A stretch of 64,000 nucleotides of DNA, from positions 19,025,917 through 19,089,916 of the forward strand of contig CM046832.1 of assembly GCA_025618425.1 (NCBI GenBank), given 5' to 3'. A model generated the notes under the pieces. The model did not search any database. It saw only the letters and a program-made list of their open reading frames with translations, and was not told where the DNA came from. The position numbers and the translations under genes were made by a program. Positions 63,793 to 64,000 of this stretch are shown here, in pieces (positions within the stretch are counted from its first letter, which is position 1; each line of letters starts with the position of its first letter). Source of the stretch: Heliocidaris tuberculata (taxonomy: Eukaryota > Echinodermata > Echinoidea > Camarodonta > Echinometridae).

Positions 63793-64000
63793 GTAATATT
63801 TTATTTGCTATGGTTGATTTTGTGAAAAGTGTTCGGAATCAGGGTCCACTACCATACAGACTTTTCATGACTGTTTCAATACTAGGCATCCCAATATCAA
63901 ATTTACAGTTGAGAAGGGAGTAATGGCAAGTTGCCCTTTTTGGATATATTGATCAACAACAATGACGATGATTATACCACTTCAGTATATCACAAAAAGA
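63793..64000. other. No gene; dispersed repeat at the window edge
   Basis: 63971-63998 is the exact reverse complement of 46806-46833 (28 bp), so a dispersed repeat probably continues past the window end. Confidence 0.55.

Overview
The window looks like repeat-dominated, AT-rich nuclear DNA of an animal, most likely a marine invertebrate. An echinoderm-like source is only a guess. The basis is the mix of non-LTR retrotransposons (L1/Tx1-type, CR1/L2/Jockey-type and a restriction-like-endonuclease type), a tRNA-headed SINE, very many short elements with terminal inverted repeats (TIRs), long (TA)n and (ATT)n microsatellites, and unusually many pure G/C homopolymer runs. There are no bacterial operons, no rRNA and no intact host gene I can name. 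The only long intact coding region is a retrotransposon polyprotein at 43697-46390.

Layout. 1-1760: 3' part of an L1/Tx1-like LINE. 1761-2115: first of three dispersed copies of a minisatellite-bearing repeat (others at 21963-22331 and 53105-53295). 2854-5785: long-TIR element with two further inverted-repeat elements inside. 6988-8256: nested TIR elements, one with a TAA duplication of the PIF/Harbinger type. 9866-14235: decayed CR1/Jockey-type LINE broken by an antisense LINE (10190-10970) and a TIR element (12055-12549). 14236-22965: inverted repeats, a SINE, a 64-bp perfect hairpin, tandem repeats, a tRNA-like sequence, and two TA-flanked elements carrying hammerhead-ribozyme-like cores. 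22966-30745: sparse region with an L2-like LINE tail, a C57 run and a broken LINE (26926-28770). 29066-33480: TIR elements, one with a 9-10 bp target duplication. 33541-35895: two pieces of a zinc-finger/restriction-like-endonuclease LINE in head-to-tail order. 36000-41400: the most host-like stretch, with weak exon candidates and a hAT-type element with an 8-bp duplication. 41880-42967: Harbinger-like end plus a second copy of the 9-10 bp duplication family. 43697-46705: the best preserved LINE. 46706-48850: TIR elements. 49036-49860: CpG-rich island. 49925-56151: a 6.2-kb TIR-bounded block with a 6-bp duplication. 56632-57800: six ~190-bp satellite units. 58335-62464: G-run-rich TIR elements. 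62480-64000: quiet AT-rich DNA.

The genes do not form a pathway. The window records successive transposition events, and the nesting gives relative ages. The points most worth a second look are the two copies of a G-tract element with 9-10 bp target duplications, the hammerhead-like cores in TA-flanked elements, the 6.2-kb TIR block with ACGTGACGT-rich ends, the head-to-tail pieces of the restriction-endonuclease LINE, and the perfect 64-bp hairpin. Motif matches were read by eye; no alignment, database search or folding was run.
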